Of a stretch of 64,000 nucleotides of DNA, positions 23,901 through 33,337 are shown piece after piece. The notes under the pieces were generated by a model. That model did no database searches and was not told where the DNA came from. It saw nothing but the letters and a program-made list of their open reading frames with translations. Location of the stretch: the NCBI GenBank assembly GCA_947044365.1, contig OX345652.1, positions 1,085,001 to 1,149,000 on the forward strand, given 5' to 3'. The translations under genes and the position numbers were made by a program. The stretch's first letter is position 1. Each line of letters begins with the position of its first letter. The DNA is from Petrosia ficiformis (taxonomy: Eukaryota > Porifera > Demospongiae > Haplosclerida > Petrosiidae).

Positions 23901-24845
23901 CTTGGATTTCCATTGTGCTTTTATGATGGAATGACAACGGCAATAAAGACAGGACTACAGTTTATATTTCCAGTATACATATGGACTATTGTAATTGTGT
24001 TTATTGTTTTAAGCCGGTACTCCATTCGTATCTCAAATCAGACGGCAGCATCATCAGTACAAGTGTTGGCCACACTCATCCATCTTTCTTTTTCAAAACT
24101 GCTCATCACTAGTATTGATATACTAATATATGCTCGTGTTAAAACAGAAAATAATGACACTATCACAGTATGGTATGGAGATGGTAGTGTTGTCTACTTA
24201 CAAGATAACGAACACATAATACTTTTCTCGATTGCTATAGTGGCACTAGTCTTATTCATACTTCCGTATATAATAATTGTCACTTTTGGGAACTATTTCT
24301 TGAGATGGAAACGCTTACATCACTTTCGATCCTTCATAGAATCATTTCATGGACCATATAAACATACACTTGGATATTGGTTTGGTGTGAGAGTATTAGT
24401 TGTTGTGTACATATATATTGTGTTCACAGCACTGAGAGGGGTTGATGTTACTTTAATGCTGTTTCTTCAAGTGATAGTTGTGATCTCTCTGGCACTCTTA
24501 CAAACCTACTTTAAACCTTTTAGGCAGAATGGTTTAAACAGGATGGATTCATTCTGTCTCTTTGTGAATATAGTACAAATTAGTGTTGCTACATTATGTG
24601 TACCAGTAATGAATCATACATCACAAACTCTATCATATATTACTGCCTCACTGACAGCTGTGGTATTTGGTATACTGGTGATTAATATATCATCAAAATG
24701 TTTGGGTAGGTTTAAAGTCAAGAAATGTAATATTCAGTTTTGTGATGATAAAGAAACACGGCACTCTACAGAGAGACATATGCAAGAAGAAGATGAAGAG
24801 GAGTATGATGAAATGAGACAAGCTTTACTGATACTTGCTGATTGA
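20950..24845 (+). CDS. Copy 5: intact family member
   Basis: Exon 1 is 20950-20957 (ATG AAT AG), the intron 20958-21142 (GTATG...CCAG), and exon 2 21143-24845, giving 1236 residues. The signal peptide reads MNSAWLVFLVLLTLTGTQ. Without the intron the first Met would be KEML near residue 30, after the signal peptide, which supports the spliced start. The variable segment is of the HVSITNTNFYGGG type and includes LFDVFF-like changes. The first hydrophobic segment begins near residue 853, HGPYK is present, and the tail is strongly acidic (EEDEEEYDEM). Lysine replaces a glutamate in the cysteine-rich module (NAKCNIS), a change shared with copy 6. Gene and both flanks closely match copy 7, which is broken. 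Confidence 0.87.
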
Positions 24846-25664
24846 GTTTATATTTTTCTAGAAGTTGTGTTTGATATTTCAAACTCAAAACTGTAGCATA
24901 GCATTGTAGCTATTAATTTTACAATTAATTTTTAGCAATTATAATAATGATGATTAGCTTAATACTCTTCCTTGTAGCTTAGTTATAATTTGTGGATATT
25001 ATGTCAATTGTATAATTGTTCCTCAATATTAATTTTATGTGTAATATTTTAAGTTGAGATGGCTCTGAACCATTGTTTGCTAACTCACTATCAAATGCTA
25101 GAATTTGCATTATTATTAAATTCACTATCAAGTAGAAAATGATTTGATTCCACAATATTTTATTTGCTCCAGTTTGAGAGCATCCTTGGATAATATTAAA
25201 CTTCCACCTATACAATATGAGCTGTCCTTAATTAGATCCTGACTTTTAAACACACATGATATCCAAACAAGTTAAAAGAATTACATTTGTGGATGCAAAT
25301 GAAAAAAACATGTCTACAATGATTCAGTACATAATTTATATTTGCGTATCAATCATTTGTCTATTGATTATTAAAATCATGTGTATACTGTATAGTCACA
25401 TAAATATCTAAAGTTGATCTAAAGTACACACAGAGCTGTCCTTATAATTATCACTACAGAAAACAAATTTGTTAAAACATACAAAATTAATAATTTATTG
25501 GTTAGTATAGTAAAAGGATAGTAAATTTAATGTTTAGTTGTGTACATAATTATAATTATACATGTTAATAATATTAGCAAAATTGTTATCTTACAGTTTG
25601 CTAGTTTACTTTTAAACTCACATGTATGACATTTTATATGTTATACAGTATAATTATATATATA

Positions 25665-25972
25665 CTGTGATATCATGAGTCGATTCACTTAACTTTACTT
25701 TTACAATTAAAAGTATCTTTATTAAATAAAAATATTCAAACAACTGACTACACACAATAAAACATGGACCTATATATATATATACCAAAGAAGTGATAAA
25801 TAAGGCCTGCTGACCTACAGGTGGTAAGGTGGCATATACACCTCAAATCAAAGTAAGTATAACAAGTAACAAAGAGCAGGCTAACATAAAGGTACAGGTG
25901 GCAACTAAGTCATTTATTTAACACAGGAAATACAGCATAGATTATATAACATTACCAGTTCTAATATATTAC
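25665..25972. mobile_element. Insertion of about 308 bases absent from the paralogous site
   Basis: The copy 7 flank (45720-45745) runs uninterrupted from its TATATATA tract into CATTAACATAATTGGTACAG. Here the same two sides are separated by about 308 unrelated bases, starting CTGTGATATCATGAG and flanked by ATATA on both sides, a possible target duplication. No coding capacity and no clear terminal inverted repeat. A short retroposon or MITE is possible; the class is unknown. Confidence 0.55.
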
Positions 25973-26423
25973 ATATACATTAACATAATTGGTACAGTTA
26001 TTATTAATAATTTTAATTATATATAAAAATTCAACTTTGCAATTGCACTTGTGAATGAAAAGAAAAGAATTGTCTAGAATGAATAAGTATGCTGTATTAC
26101 AATTATCATCAATAAATTGCCTATTATATTCAGAAGGCATATTCATACATGTGTATGATTAAGCTGATAAACATTATTATTTAGAAGAAAACCCAAGTGG
26201 AATTATTCCTTTAAATGTGTTACATAAAGATTTCACATTTGCTACTAGATTAATGTTGACTTAGATGTACAACTGCCTTATATTATGTTGACCAATGAGA
26301 TTACTTAATCTCAATCGCTCAATTAGATACACATTTTTCTGTTTATGTATCTAATTCAACATTTAAATTATGCAATGTGATTGGTCAAACCCTATTTGTT
26401 ACAATATTATTCAGATAAGTGGT

Positions 26424-26453
26424 TATATATATACATATATATATATGTATATA

Positions 26454-26490
<37 letters not shown>
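26424..26490. repeat. (TA)n microsatellite with CATA/GTAT interruptions
   Basis: TA tract at the standard position in the spacer. A shorter version stands before the same sequence at 38460-38486. Confidence 0.9.
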
Positions 26491-26491
<1 letters not shown>

Positions 26492-27010
26492 GTGATGAAA
26501 CTACACTTCAAAGGAAACCGTTGGTATATACAACTAATATGCTCCCTGCTTGTGGTTAACAATGTCATGCTGTGCATTTCATTGATGAAAACACAGAGAC
26601 ACTTGTTAGAACTTCCATAGAACAAGTAGGAGTTAAAATTTCGCTACGAAAAGTATCGCTTGGGTTTCTGCTATTGTAGTCTTGAAACTAATCTTTCAGG
26701 TTACGATCATCGTTCTCTTTCTCGCTTGACAGTTATATATGAGATCTACATTGTGGGGTAGCTAGAAAACCCGAACTATGGATCACAGATCAAATGAACT
26801 ATGAATTTTGTTAAAATCAAGAGATGAGAACATAATAAATGTCATTAGCGTTAATGGATTGTTACAATTAAAAGCGATAGGGACAAGCACACACGTGAGC
26901 CCTCCATAAAGGTGACTTAAGCCCTCTAGCTACCGAATACAGCAAGGCAGTATTCTTATCATTTTTAGGGTGCAATCACTATGTGGTAAACCCGTGTTTC
27001 CTTGTTTTTC
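26491..27010. repeat. Duplicated spacer element, copy A
   Basis: About 520 bases nearly repeated at 38487-39005. They run from a GAAACTACACTTCAAAGG stretch through GTGACTTAAGCCCTCTAG to GGGTGCAATCACTATGTGG. I do not recognise it. The small frames in it differ between the two copies, so it is not an obvious gene. Confidence 0.6.
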
Positions 27011-27316
27011 ATTTCCATTTCTCCTTTTCTTATTCCTCTTCTTATAACCACTCAAGCAATATAAGTGTCACATGATGCACAACAGTATGAGATCAGTCTG
27101 TAATCCGTGATCCGCAGTCCGAATATATGATATCACATCCGAGGACACAAAACAAGGGTCCTATATTAAGTATATAGGACCTATTAGAATACTATATACA
27201 ATATATTGTATGATGGTGACATCTCCAAATATAGACCTGTTTTGGGTCCTATATTACAGAATATAGACCTCACCACATCAAAGGGATGATGTCACCATCA
27301 TACTATATATATATAT
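27011..27316. mobile_element. Palindromic element relic plus inverted fragment
   Basis: Bases 27015-27075 are the reverse complement of 19012-19072. From about 27120, the text CACATCCGAGGACAC, then GTCCTATATT...AGTATATAGGACCTA and ATGATGGTGACATCTCC, ends with GATGTCACCATCATACTATA at about 27310. This matches the palindromic family at 39012-39300, 46230-46490 and 53140-53402. The central GC-rich palindrome is missing here. Confidence 0.6.
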
Positions 27317-27360
27317 AGCTACTGTTCAACATTTTTATGAACTCCATCGCAAACATACAC

Positions 27361-27960
27361 TTGTCCTACCAATGCCAAACTCATACTATATGCAGATGAC
27401 ATTGTTCTTTACAAACCAATAGACTATACAACTTGCTGCCAGGAACTTCAAGATGTCAATGAGATCCTCTCCTGGATGCAATCTCACGACCTCACTGCAA
27501 ATCATTGTAAGACAAATCTGCTTTCGATAACCCGCTCTCGACGCACTATTCCAGTTACATCAGTGTTAACAATCATCTGATCTTTCCATGTGACTCTGTA
27601 AAGTACCTTGGTGTAACTATCAACCATGACCTCAAATGGTCAAGTCACATCAGAAATACCTGCAAGAAGGCCAAACAACACCTTGGCTTCATCCATTGCA
27701 GGTTTCACCAATCACCACCTCAGATTAGGAACCAGATCTACCGTACTGCAGTACTGCCTAAATTGGATTATTGCAGTACAGTCTGGGACCCCCATAGCTC
27801 CACTGACATAAACAGACTGGAAAATGTGCAGAAATTTGCAGGTAAAGTGATAACCAAACAGTGGAAGGCTGGTTACCCTATACCCTGCTCGCCTCCCTAA
27901 AGTGGCAACCTCTGTCAACACGGAGTAGATCTCAAAAACTTAAAGTTTGTTTCAACATAG
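27361..27960 (+). pseudogene. Reverse transcriptase fragment (palm to thumb)
   Basis: Frame one covers YADDIVLYKP to the SRRTIPVTS region (27377-27575). Frame two covers the KYLGVTIN and PKLDYCSTVWDPH regions (27577-27880). Frame three covers LLASLKWQPLSTR to FNIV (27861-27960). Two frameshifts therefore separate three readable pieces of one protein. The nuclease and the N-terminal part of the reverse transcriptase are absent. Confidence 0.85.
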
Positions 27961-28156
27961 TTAAGGTTGTAGTCTTTTCCGTGGGCGGATGTTACTCCAA
28001 TCAGTTTCTAGTCTTGCCAGCGGCATACAATCTGGTTCAATTCTGTATCTCTTGGAAGCCACACCCACCCGGGGGTATAATTATTGGGCCTAAATTTGAT
28101 AGTTTATTGGGCTCGCCGCGCCTACGCGTGGGCGAGTCTTTAGTACTATGGTTGTC

Positions 28157-28180
28157 ATTCATTCATTCATTCATTCATTC
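28157..28180. repeat. (ATTC)6 microsatellite
   Basis: Six perfect ATTC units, followed by a TTTC-rich stretch, inside the composite insertion. Confidence 0.9.
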
Positions 28181-28460
28181 TTTCTTTCATTCTGCATAGG
28201 CGTCTGCGCTGGTAGGGCAGGTAGGGCATTTGCCCTACCAAGAATTTCCTTTTTAAGGTGGTACTAGGGAGTGGGCGGATGCGACTCCAATCAGTTTCAA
28301 AATAGAATATTACATAATATGACTCTAACCTGGTGTAATGGCAACCTTCATATCTTCTAATCACCTTTATAGGGTCCTGGAATTGATAAAACATATATAA
28401 AATGTCCATTTTTGTAATCTGAAACCAATTGCACTCCTGTGAACACCAATACAGAGGAAG

Positions 28461-28691
28461 TTGCAAGCCAGTGAACTAGGCATACACAATCAAGCTAGCC
28501 ATCCTTCAACAGTCTTTCCTGTTGAAAAGAACCAAACTCCAGGTAGCTTCACTTTTCCCAACAATGAGCCAGGAGAGATTGAACCACGTTTTAATGCTCC
28601 ATGTTCACAAATCTTTGACGGACAAATTGAACTTGATATCAATAGCGAAGAATTCGTGTCTGTAAACGAAAATATACTACGCAGAAGTTAA
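28461..28691 (+). other. Unrecognised 76-codon open frame in the composite insertion
   Basis: The frame contains FTFPNNEPGEIEPRFNAPC and DGQIELDINSEEF, which looks protein-like rather than AT-repeat noise. It ends in a stop at 28689-28691. I recognise no family. It could be part of a captured or decayed gene, or chance. Confidence 0.25.
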
Positions 28692-28825
28692 TCGACCACA
28701 CCCCTCATGAATAAATAATGATTTTGCGCGCGCCTCGCGCGCCGAATTTTACTATTTTCTGCCCTACCTACTTGTCTTTGCTTGCGACGCCCCTGTTCTG
28801 TCCTCACTTTTTTTTATTTAATCGT

Positions 28826-29210
28826 CGATTTAAAGACTTCATAGAGTAGAAAAAGAAGTTTATCAAAATCGTATTTAAAAAGAAATTTGCCACAGACATT
28901 GTTTTAGCAAGTTATTCATTCATTGCTTCCCGACTTTTTTTTACTTTGAACAGTTATAACTTCAAACGCATATAGCTCCTACAGCCGCCAAACTTTCAGA
29001 TCTGTTCAAAAACATGGTCTTCTATTGCTCTGTTGTTTTTATAACGAAGTAAACTGTATGAAAAGTTACTTAGAATGGAAAATGCTAAACTCACTACACA
29101 TCCTAGCCAGGTGCTTTAAGCGTCAATTTAAAAACTTGATAGAGTAGAGAAAGAAGTTTATCAAAATCGTATTGAAAAGAGATTTGCCACAGACATTGTT
29201 TTAGCAAGTT
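28826..29210. repeat. Direct repeat of about 90 bases inside the insertion
   Basis: A stretch with AGAAGTTTATCAAAATCGTA and GCCACAGACATTGTTTTAGC occurs at 28826-28912 and again, slightly diverged, at 29121-29208. Unrelated sequence lies between. Confidence 0.75.
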
Positions 29211-29799
29211 ACAGACTCATACATTCTATCTTCGTAAGCTCTCCAGTTTCTGCCATTTTTACTTGTAATAACCCACACCCAATGTGATCACGTGAGATCA
29301 AACGTGGAGGTCAGTTTAGAGCAATACCTTCCTTTCTGCTATTATTGAACTTTTGTTTCACTTTTAAATTACATATATTTGAACTGTAAGTTCAATGTTT
29401 TTGCTCATTGTAGTTGTAACAATGTACAATTCATTATAAGATAATTATCTTTAGTAACTTACAGTTGTGGCATAGCCTATTTTGGTAATGAATGAGGTAA
29501 TGAATATTTGTTGGAAGAGTATATTATATAATTTGACTGTAAGTAATATAGTTATTATTGTGCAAAGCAGTATAGCTGATGGAGAATCATTCTTAGTCAT
29601 CTTCCATGTGTTTTTATATTTATCAGAAATCAGTCTAGCCACAAAAAACTTTCTCAACCAACTTTCAACTTTATATATATAAACAACAAATTCAAATTTA
29701 AGCTTGTTACTTTCTCTCTTGCATCTCATTTATTTAATTGTTGCAATTGCAACCTATCCTTAAGCTTGCGCGGCGAGGCCACGCACCAAAGGTGCTTCA

Positions 29800-30807
29800 T
29801 TAAGGTAGTACTAGGGAGTGGGCGGATGCGACTCCAATCACTTTCAAAATAGAATATTATATAATATGACTCTAACCTGGTCTAATAGCAACCTTCATAT
29901 CTTCTGATCAGCTTTATATTGTCCTGTAATTGAAGAAATATGGTTAAAATCGCCATTTTTGCAATCGCAATAAGTACAAAACCACGAAAGCCACGCCCAC
30001 CAATGATGGCGTGCACCAAGTACAATGTATTTTGAGAAAACAAATAGAGCCGTTTTCTCAAAATTCATTTTACTTTTATACTTACAAGAGGCTGAAAAAA
30101 GCTGAATTCTGTAGCTTTTCACTGAAACCATAAAATCTACCTTTCTAGACACTATCAAACTCCGATCTTTCTCAGAGAGCAACTACAGTTACCCTGCCAG
30201 GGTTTCCCACCTACCGCCCCCTCCACCACCCGAAGGGTGTGTTTAGGTTTGTTTCTGAAAATAAACTATCAGTGAAAACATTTAGGCCCAATAATTATAC
30301 CCCCGGGTGGGTGTGGCTTCCAAAAGATACAGAATTGAACCAGATTGTATGCAGCAAGAAGCTGGCAAGACCAGAAACCGATTGGAGTTTCAACAACCCC
30401 TCCCCCTAGTACAACCTTAACTGTAGTTGCTCTCTGAGAAAGATCGGAGTTTGGTAGTGCCTAGAAAGGTAGATTTTATGGTTTCACTGAAAAGCTACAG
30501 AATTCAGCTTTCTTCAGCCTCTTGTAACTATAAAAGTAAAATGAATTTTCAAAAAACGGCTCTATTTGTTTTCTCAAAATGCATTGAACTTGGTGCACGC
30601 CATGTATGGTGGGTGTGGCTTTCGTGGTTTTGTACTTATTGCAATTGGAAAAATGGAGATTTTATATATGTTTTATCAATTCCAGGACACTATAAAGGTG
30701 ATTAGAAGATATGAATGTTGGTATTACATCCAATTTTACTCATTATATTATATTGTATTTTGAAAGTGATTGGAGTCGCATCCACCCACTCCCTAGTACC
30801 ACCTTAA
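29800..30807. repeat. Long inverted repeat with arms of about 390 bases
   Basis: The left arm (29800-30191) and right arm (30419-30807) are reverse complements with moderate divergence. Paired landmarks are GTGGGCGGATGCGACTCC with its complement near 30775, and AGAAAGATCGGAGTTTG at 30438 with its complement near 30160. The spacer between the arms is about 225 bases. Its right part (30290-30417) pairs instead with 27961-28100. Confidence 0.8.
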
Positions 30808-31549
30808 TAATTTGTCTATTATATCATCTAATGTCTTTACTTTCCACCCTCGCCCTTCTCCCCGTCACCCTCATAATCAAACCCTTCTTCAACCTTTTGT
30901 TAAAACTCAAGCTCATAGACATTCCTTTTTCGTTAGTGTTATCCCTATTTGGAACTCTCTCCCCCTAGATGTAGTCAGTAGCTCTAACCTTTTTATTTTT
31001 AAATCATGTTTGTTACATTTTTTTAATGTAATTAGCTTCAGCACCTTCATCTTTTATTGTTTATTTATTATTTTATTTAATCATTTATTTCTTGTTTTTC
31101 CATCAACTGTTTTATATCAATGATCACTTCATTTAGGTGTAGTCAGTAGCTTTAAATTGAATCATGTTTGTTTTTAACTATTTATGTAAATAGCTATAGC
31201 ACCTTCACATATTATTGTCTTTTTGCTTTCTTTTGCGGACGGACTTAAATATTAGCTTTAATTAGCTATCTTATCTTGTCCTGTATGCTTTATTTGCATC
31301 AATTTTTCATTAAAAAAAATATAAAAATATATATATATATATGATTATATTTCCTACCATACATTTCCAATTGAAGCCCAGGTATATATTTTTGCATATA
31401 TTCCTGTTACCAGGTTGATATGTTTTACATATACTACCCCCACAACATGAACAAAGATGGTGGACCATTGTATGCTGAAATTCGATTAAAATTAATGATG
31501 ATAACAATTGATATACTTCCACAGAAAAAAATGTCCATCCAGTCATTAG

Positions 31550-31864
31550 CTACTTGTTTAAGTTAATGTTAATTATACATCCATGAAGATCTTTAATCTC
31601 AAACACATTCTTTTTGTCTGCATGGCTATGTGATGCAATCATTTGTGAGATAAGTTGGCTCTGCTCACATGCCATCACTGTTGTAGGTTTGGAAACCTTT
31701 ACACACTGCTTATCACTCATTCGCTCATATTGACGAACACCACCAACACTCAAATACCCTGACGGCTCCATAATAAGTTTTTCAGCATGAAACTTAAGCC
31801 ATTCTTTAAACACATTAAAGGCCCACAGCTGAGATCTCTCGATGTTTTCACAACTTGGCTTTTT
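31550..31864 (-). pseudogene. Unrecognised protein-coding fragment, minus strand
   Basis: The reverse strand is open from just after a stop at 31865-31867 to a stop at 31550-31552, with no initiating ATG at its head (about 104 codons). It reads ENIERSQLWAFNVFKEWL, then LIMEPSGYLSVGGVRQYE. The first part resembles, from memory only, the start of the KIAA1958/QRICH1 (DUF3504, Crypton-derived) type of domain. A frame at 31310-31546 could be its continuation. It may be a mobile-element remnant or an exon. Low certainty. Confidence 0.3.
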
Positions 31865-31892
31865 CTAGATAAGTGTACTTCATCATCACAAT

Positions 31893-32085
31893 CAACGGCC
31901 TTTGATATGATATAAAATAAACTTTAAAAGCATTAGGAATGATCATACATGCAGTCCCAAAAAATGTATAAGATATAAGATCACCTGCCTTCTGTTTACT
32001 GAAGTGCTTCAAAAAACTATAATTGTTTACGATAAACAAAACATTAAAAGAGTCCATATTGCAGCAAATAATTAACCATGTGTTA

Positions 32086-32157
<72 letters not shown>

Positions 32158-32490
32158 TTATATATATAAACACTTACGAGCTTGATGATAATATTGTAAC
32201 GAATAGGCAATCAGATTGCTTGATTTAAATGTTGAATTAGATACATAAACATAAAAGGTGTTTCTAATGGAGCGATTGAAATCAGGTAATCCGGCAAGTA
32301 ATCTCATTGGTCAACACAGTATATTATGTCAGTTGTATACCTAAGTAATCTAGTAGCAAATAAATGTGCTTGAAATTTTTAAATTAGTTACACAATTAAT
32401 GAAAATATAAATAATTCAACTTGAATTTTCTTCTAAATAACAAGTTTAATCATACATACATCAATAAGACTACTCGAATAAACGTTTGGT
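31893..32490 (-). repeat. Inverted segment of family spacer
   Basis: Read on the minus strand this is normal spacer sequence. It runs from TTAAACTTGTTATTTAGAAG through TTGACCAATGAGATTACTT and the TA tract into the conserved upstream block. The last 190 bases or so (31893-32088) are an almost exact reverse complement of 32660-32860. Confidence 0.8.
32085..32168. repeat. (TA)n microsatellite
   Basis: TA tract of about 80 bases with two CATA interruptions, inside the inverted spacer segment. Confidence 0.95.
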
Positions 32491-32687
32491 TAATATATTA
32501 TTAATTGTTCTGAAAGAAAGTTGTATCTGGCACTAAGCATCACTCTTCATTATGATAGGTTATTTCAACATAGGTTGATTCCAGGGCATAAACAAGGGTG
32601 ATAACATTCGAAGGTTCGTTATAATTCAAGGTAGAATCCATTCAACAAAGGTTCACAATTAACACATGGTTAATTATTTGCTGCAAT

Positions 32688-32945
32688 ATGGACTCTTTTA
32701 ATGTTTTGTTTATCGTAAACAATTATAGTTTTTTGAAGCACTTCAGTAAACAGAAGGCAGGTGATCTTATATCTTATACATTTTTTGGGACTGCATGTAT
32801 GATCATTCCTAATGCTTTTAAAGTTTATTTTATATCATATCAAAGGCCGTTGATTGTTTACACTACAAAGATCAAGTGCTTCTAAACTTTATGTTGAATA
32901 TTTGGGAAAGCACAGCCTGTGTAACTATATAATCTAACTGGTTGA
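32688..32945 (+). repeat. Conserved upstream block, copy 6
   Basis: Normal orientation and full length. The preceding CATGGCCGCACAAAT is replaced by AACACATGGTTAATTATTTG, the same text found in reverse at about 32065. The two blocks form an inverted pair about 570 bases apart. Confidence 0.6.
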
Positions 32946-33224
32946 AACAACAAATCAGTTTTGGCAGTGAATTATTTGGTTGGTTGCTTGGGTGTGCCAT
33001 GTATTGTGTAAACTGAAGTTACTGCAATAAAAGGTTAGAAGCTGGAAAAGGAAATCTTTCCTCTGAATAAATTACGTTTACTGATTGAAAATTAAGATAT
33101 ATAATTATAAGGCATGTATATATATATATATGTATGTCAAATGAAAATTATGTGAACCAGAAGGTTGCAGTGGTGTACATGTCAATCCGACTATAACAAT
33201 CTGTTGGTTCCTGTACACACATAT

Positions 33225-33337
33225 ATTGTGTATATATTATATGTACATACTGCTGTTTGCTTTAACTCAGGCATTTGTATACACAACAATCTTACAATCA
33301 ATCAACTTTAACTCAAGAAACAAGATTGAAAACAAAT
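33225..33337 (+). promoter_or_regulatory. Putative core promoter and leader, copy 6
   Basis: TATATATTAT at 33231-33240 is 107 bases before the ATG. The leader is shorter and more diverged (ACTCAAGAAACAAGATTGAA) and resembles that of copy 8. Confidence 0.5.

Larger units (their letters stand above)
24846..27316. other. Spacer after copy 5
   Basis: No gene seen and no AATAAA close to the stop codon. Bases 24846-25660 match 44899-45720 after copy 7. A filled insertion lies at 25665-25972. Bases 25973-27010 match 38045-39010 after copy 6, including an element-like stretch (26490-27010, GAAACTACACTTCAAAGG ... GGGTGCAATCACTATGTGG). An inverted fragment and a palindromic-element relic follow. Confidence 0.65.
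27961..30807. mobile_element. TTAA-flanked composite insertion inside the LINE
   Basis: It begins TTAAGGTTGTAG (27961) and ends CTAGTACCACC before a second TTAA (30804-30807). Removing it with one TTAA restores GTT AAT AAT TTG and a continuous LINE frame, so TTAA is the target duplication, as for piggyBac-type elements. Related ends (TTAAGGTnGTA, then GGGCGGATG and CGACTCCAATCA) recur inside at 28253 and 29800 on the + strand, and in reverse at 30417-30420. I see no transposase, so it is non-autonomous or a nest of such elements. The base composition is more GC-rich than its surroundings. Confidence 0.75.
27317..31325 (+). mobile_element. 5'-truncated non-LTR retrotransposon (LINE), interrupted
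   Basis: The body is 27317-27960 plus 30808-31325. The first part encodes the end of a reverse transcriptase. YADD is at 27389-27400, followed by a region ending in SLKWQPLSTR, with one frameshift near 27575 and another near 27880. The second part reads on with IIPIWNSLP-like text (VIPIWNSLPLDVV), typical of the C-terminal end of CR1/L2/Jockey-like ORF2 proteins. It is followed by an untranslated tail with a direct repeat (30969 and 31136 both carry GTAGTCAGTAGCT) and an A-rich end near 31315. Assignment to LINEs is firm; the clade is not. It is inactive. Confidence 0.85.
31326..33337. other. Spacer between the LINE and copy 6
   Basis: Contains an unrecognised minus-strand frame (31550-31864), an inverted stretch of ordinary spacer (31893-32490), a TA tract (32085-32168), the conserved upstream block in normal orientation (32688-32945) and the copy 6 promoter block. 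Confidence 0.65.

Noticed and set aside
29895..30182. Frames 29895-30182 (minus) and 30427-30705 (plus) with the same start (MLSEKDRSL) as a small gene pair.
   Set aside because: They are the two arms of one inverted repeat read toward each other, contain mismatched ends and have no recognisable domain.
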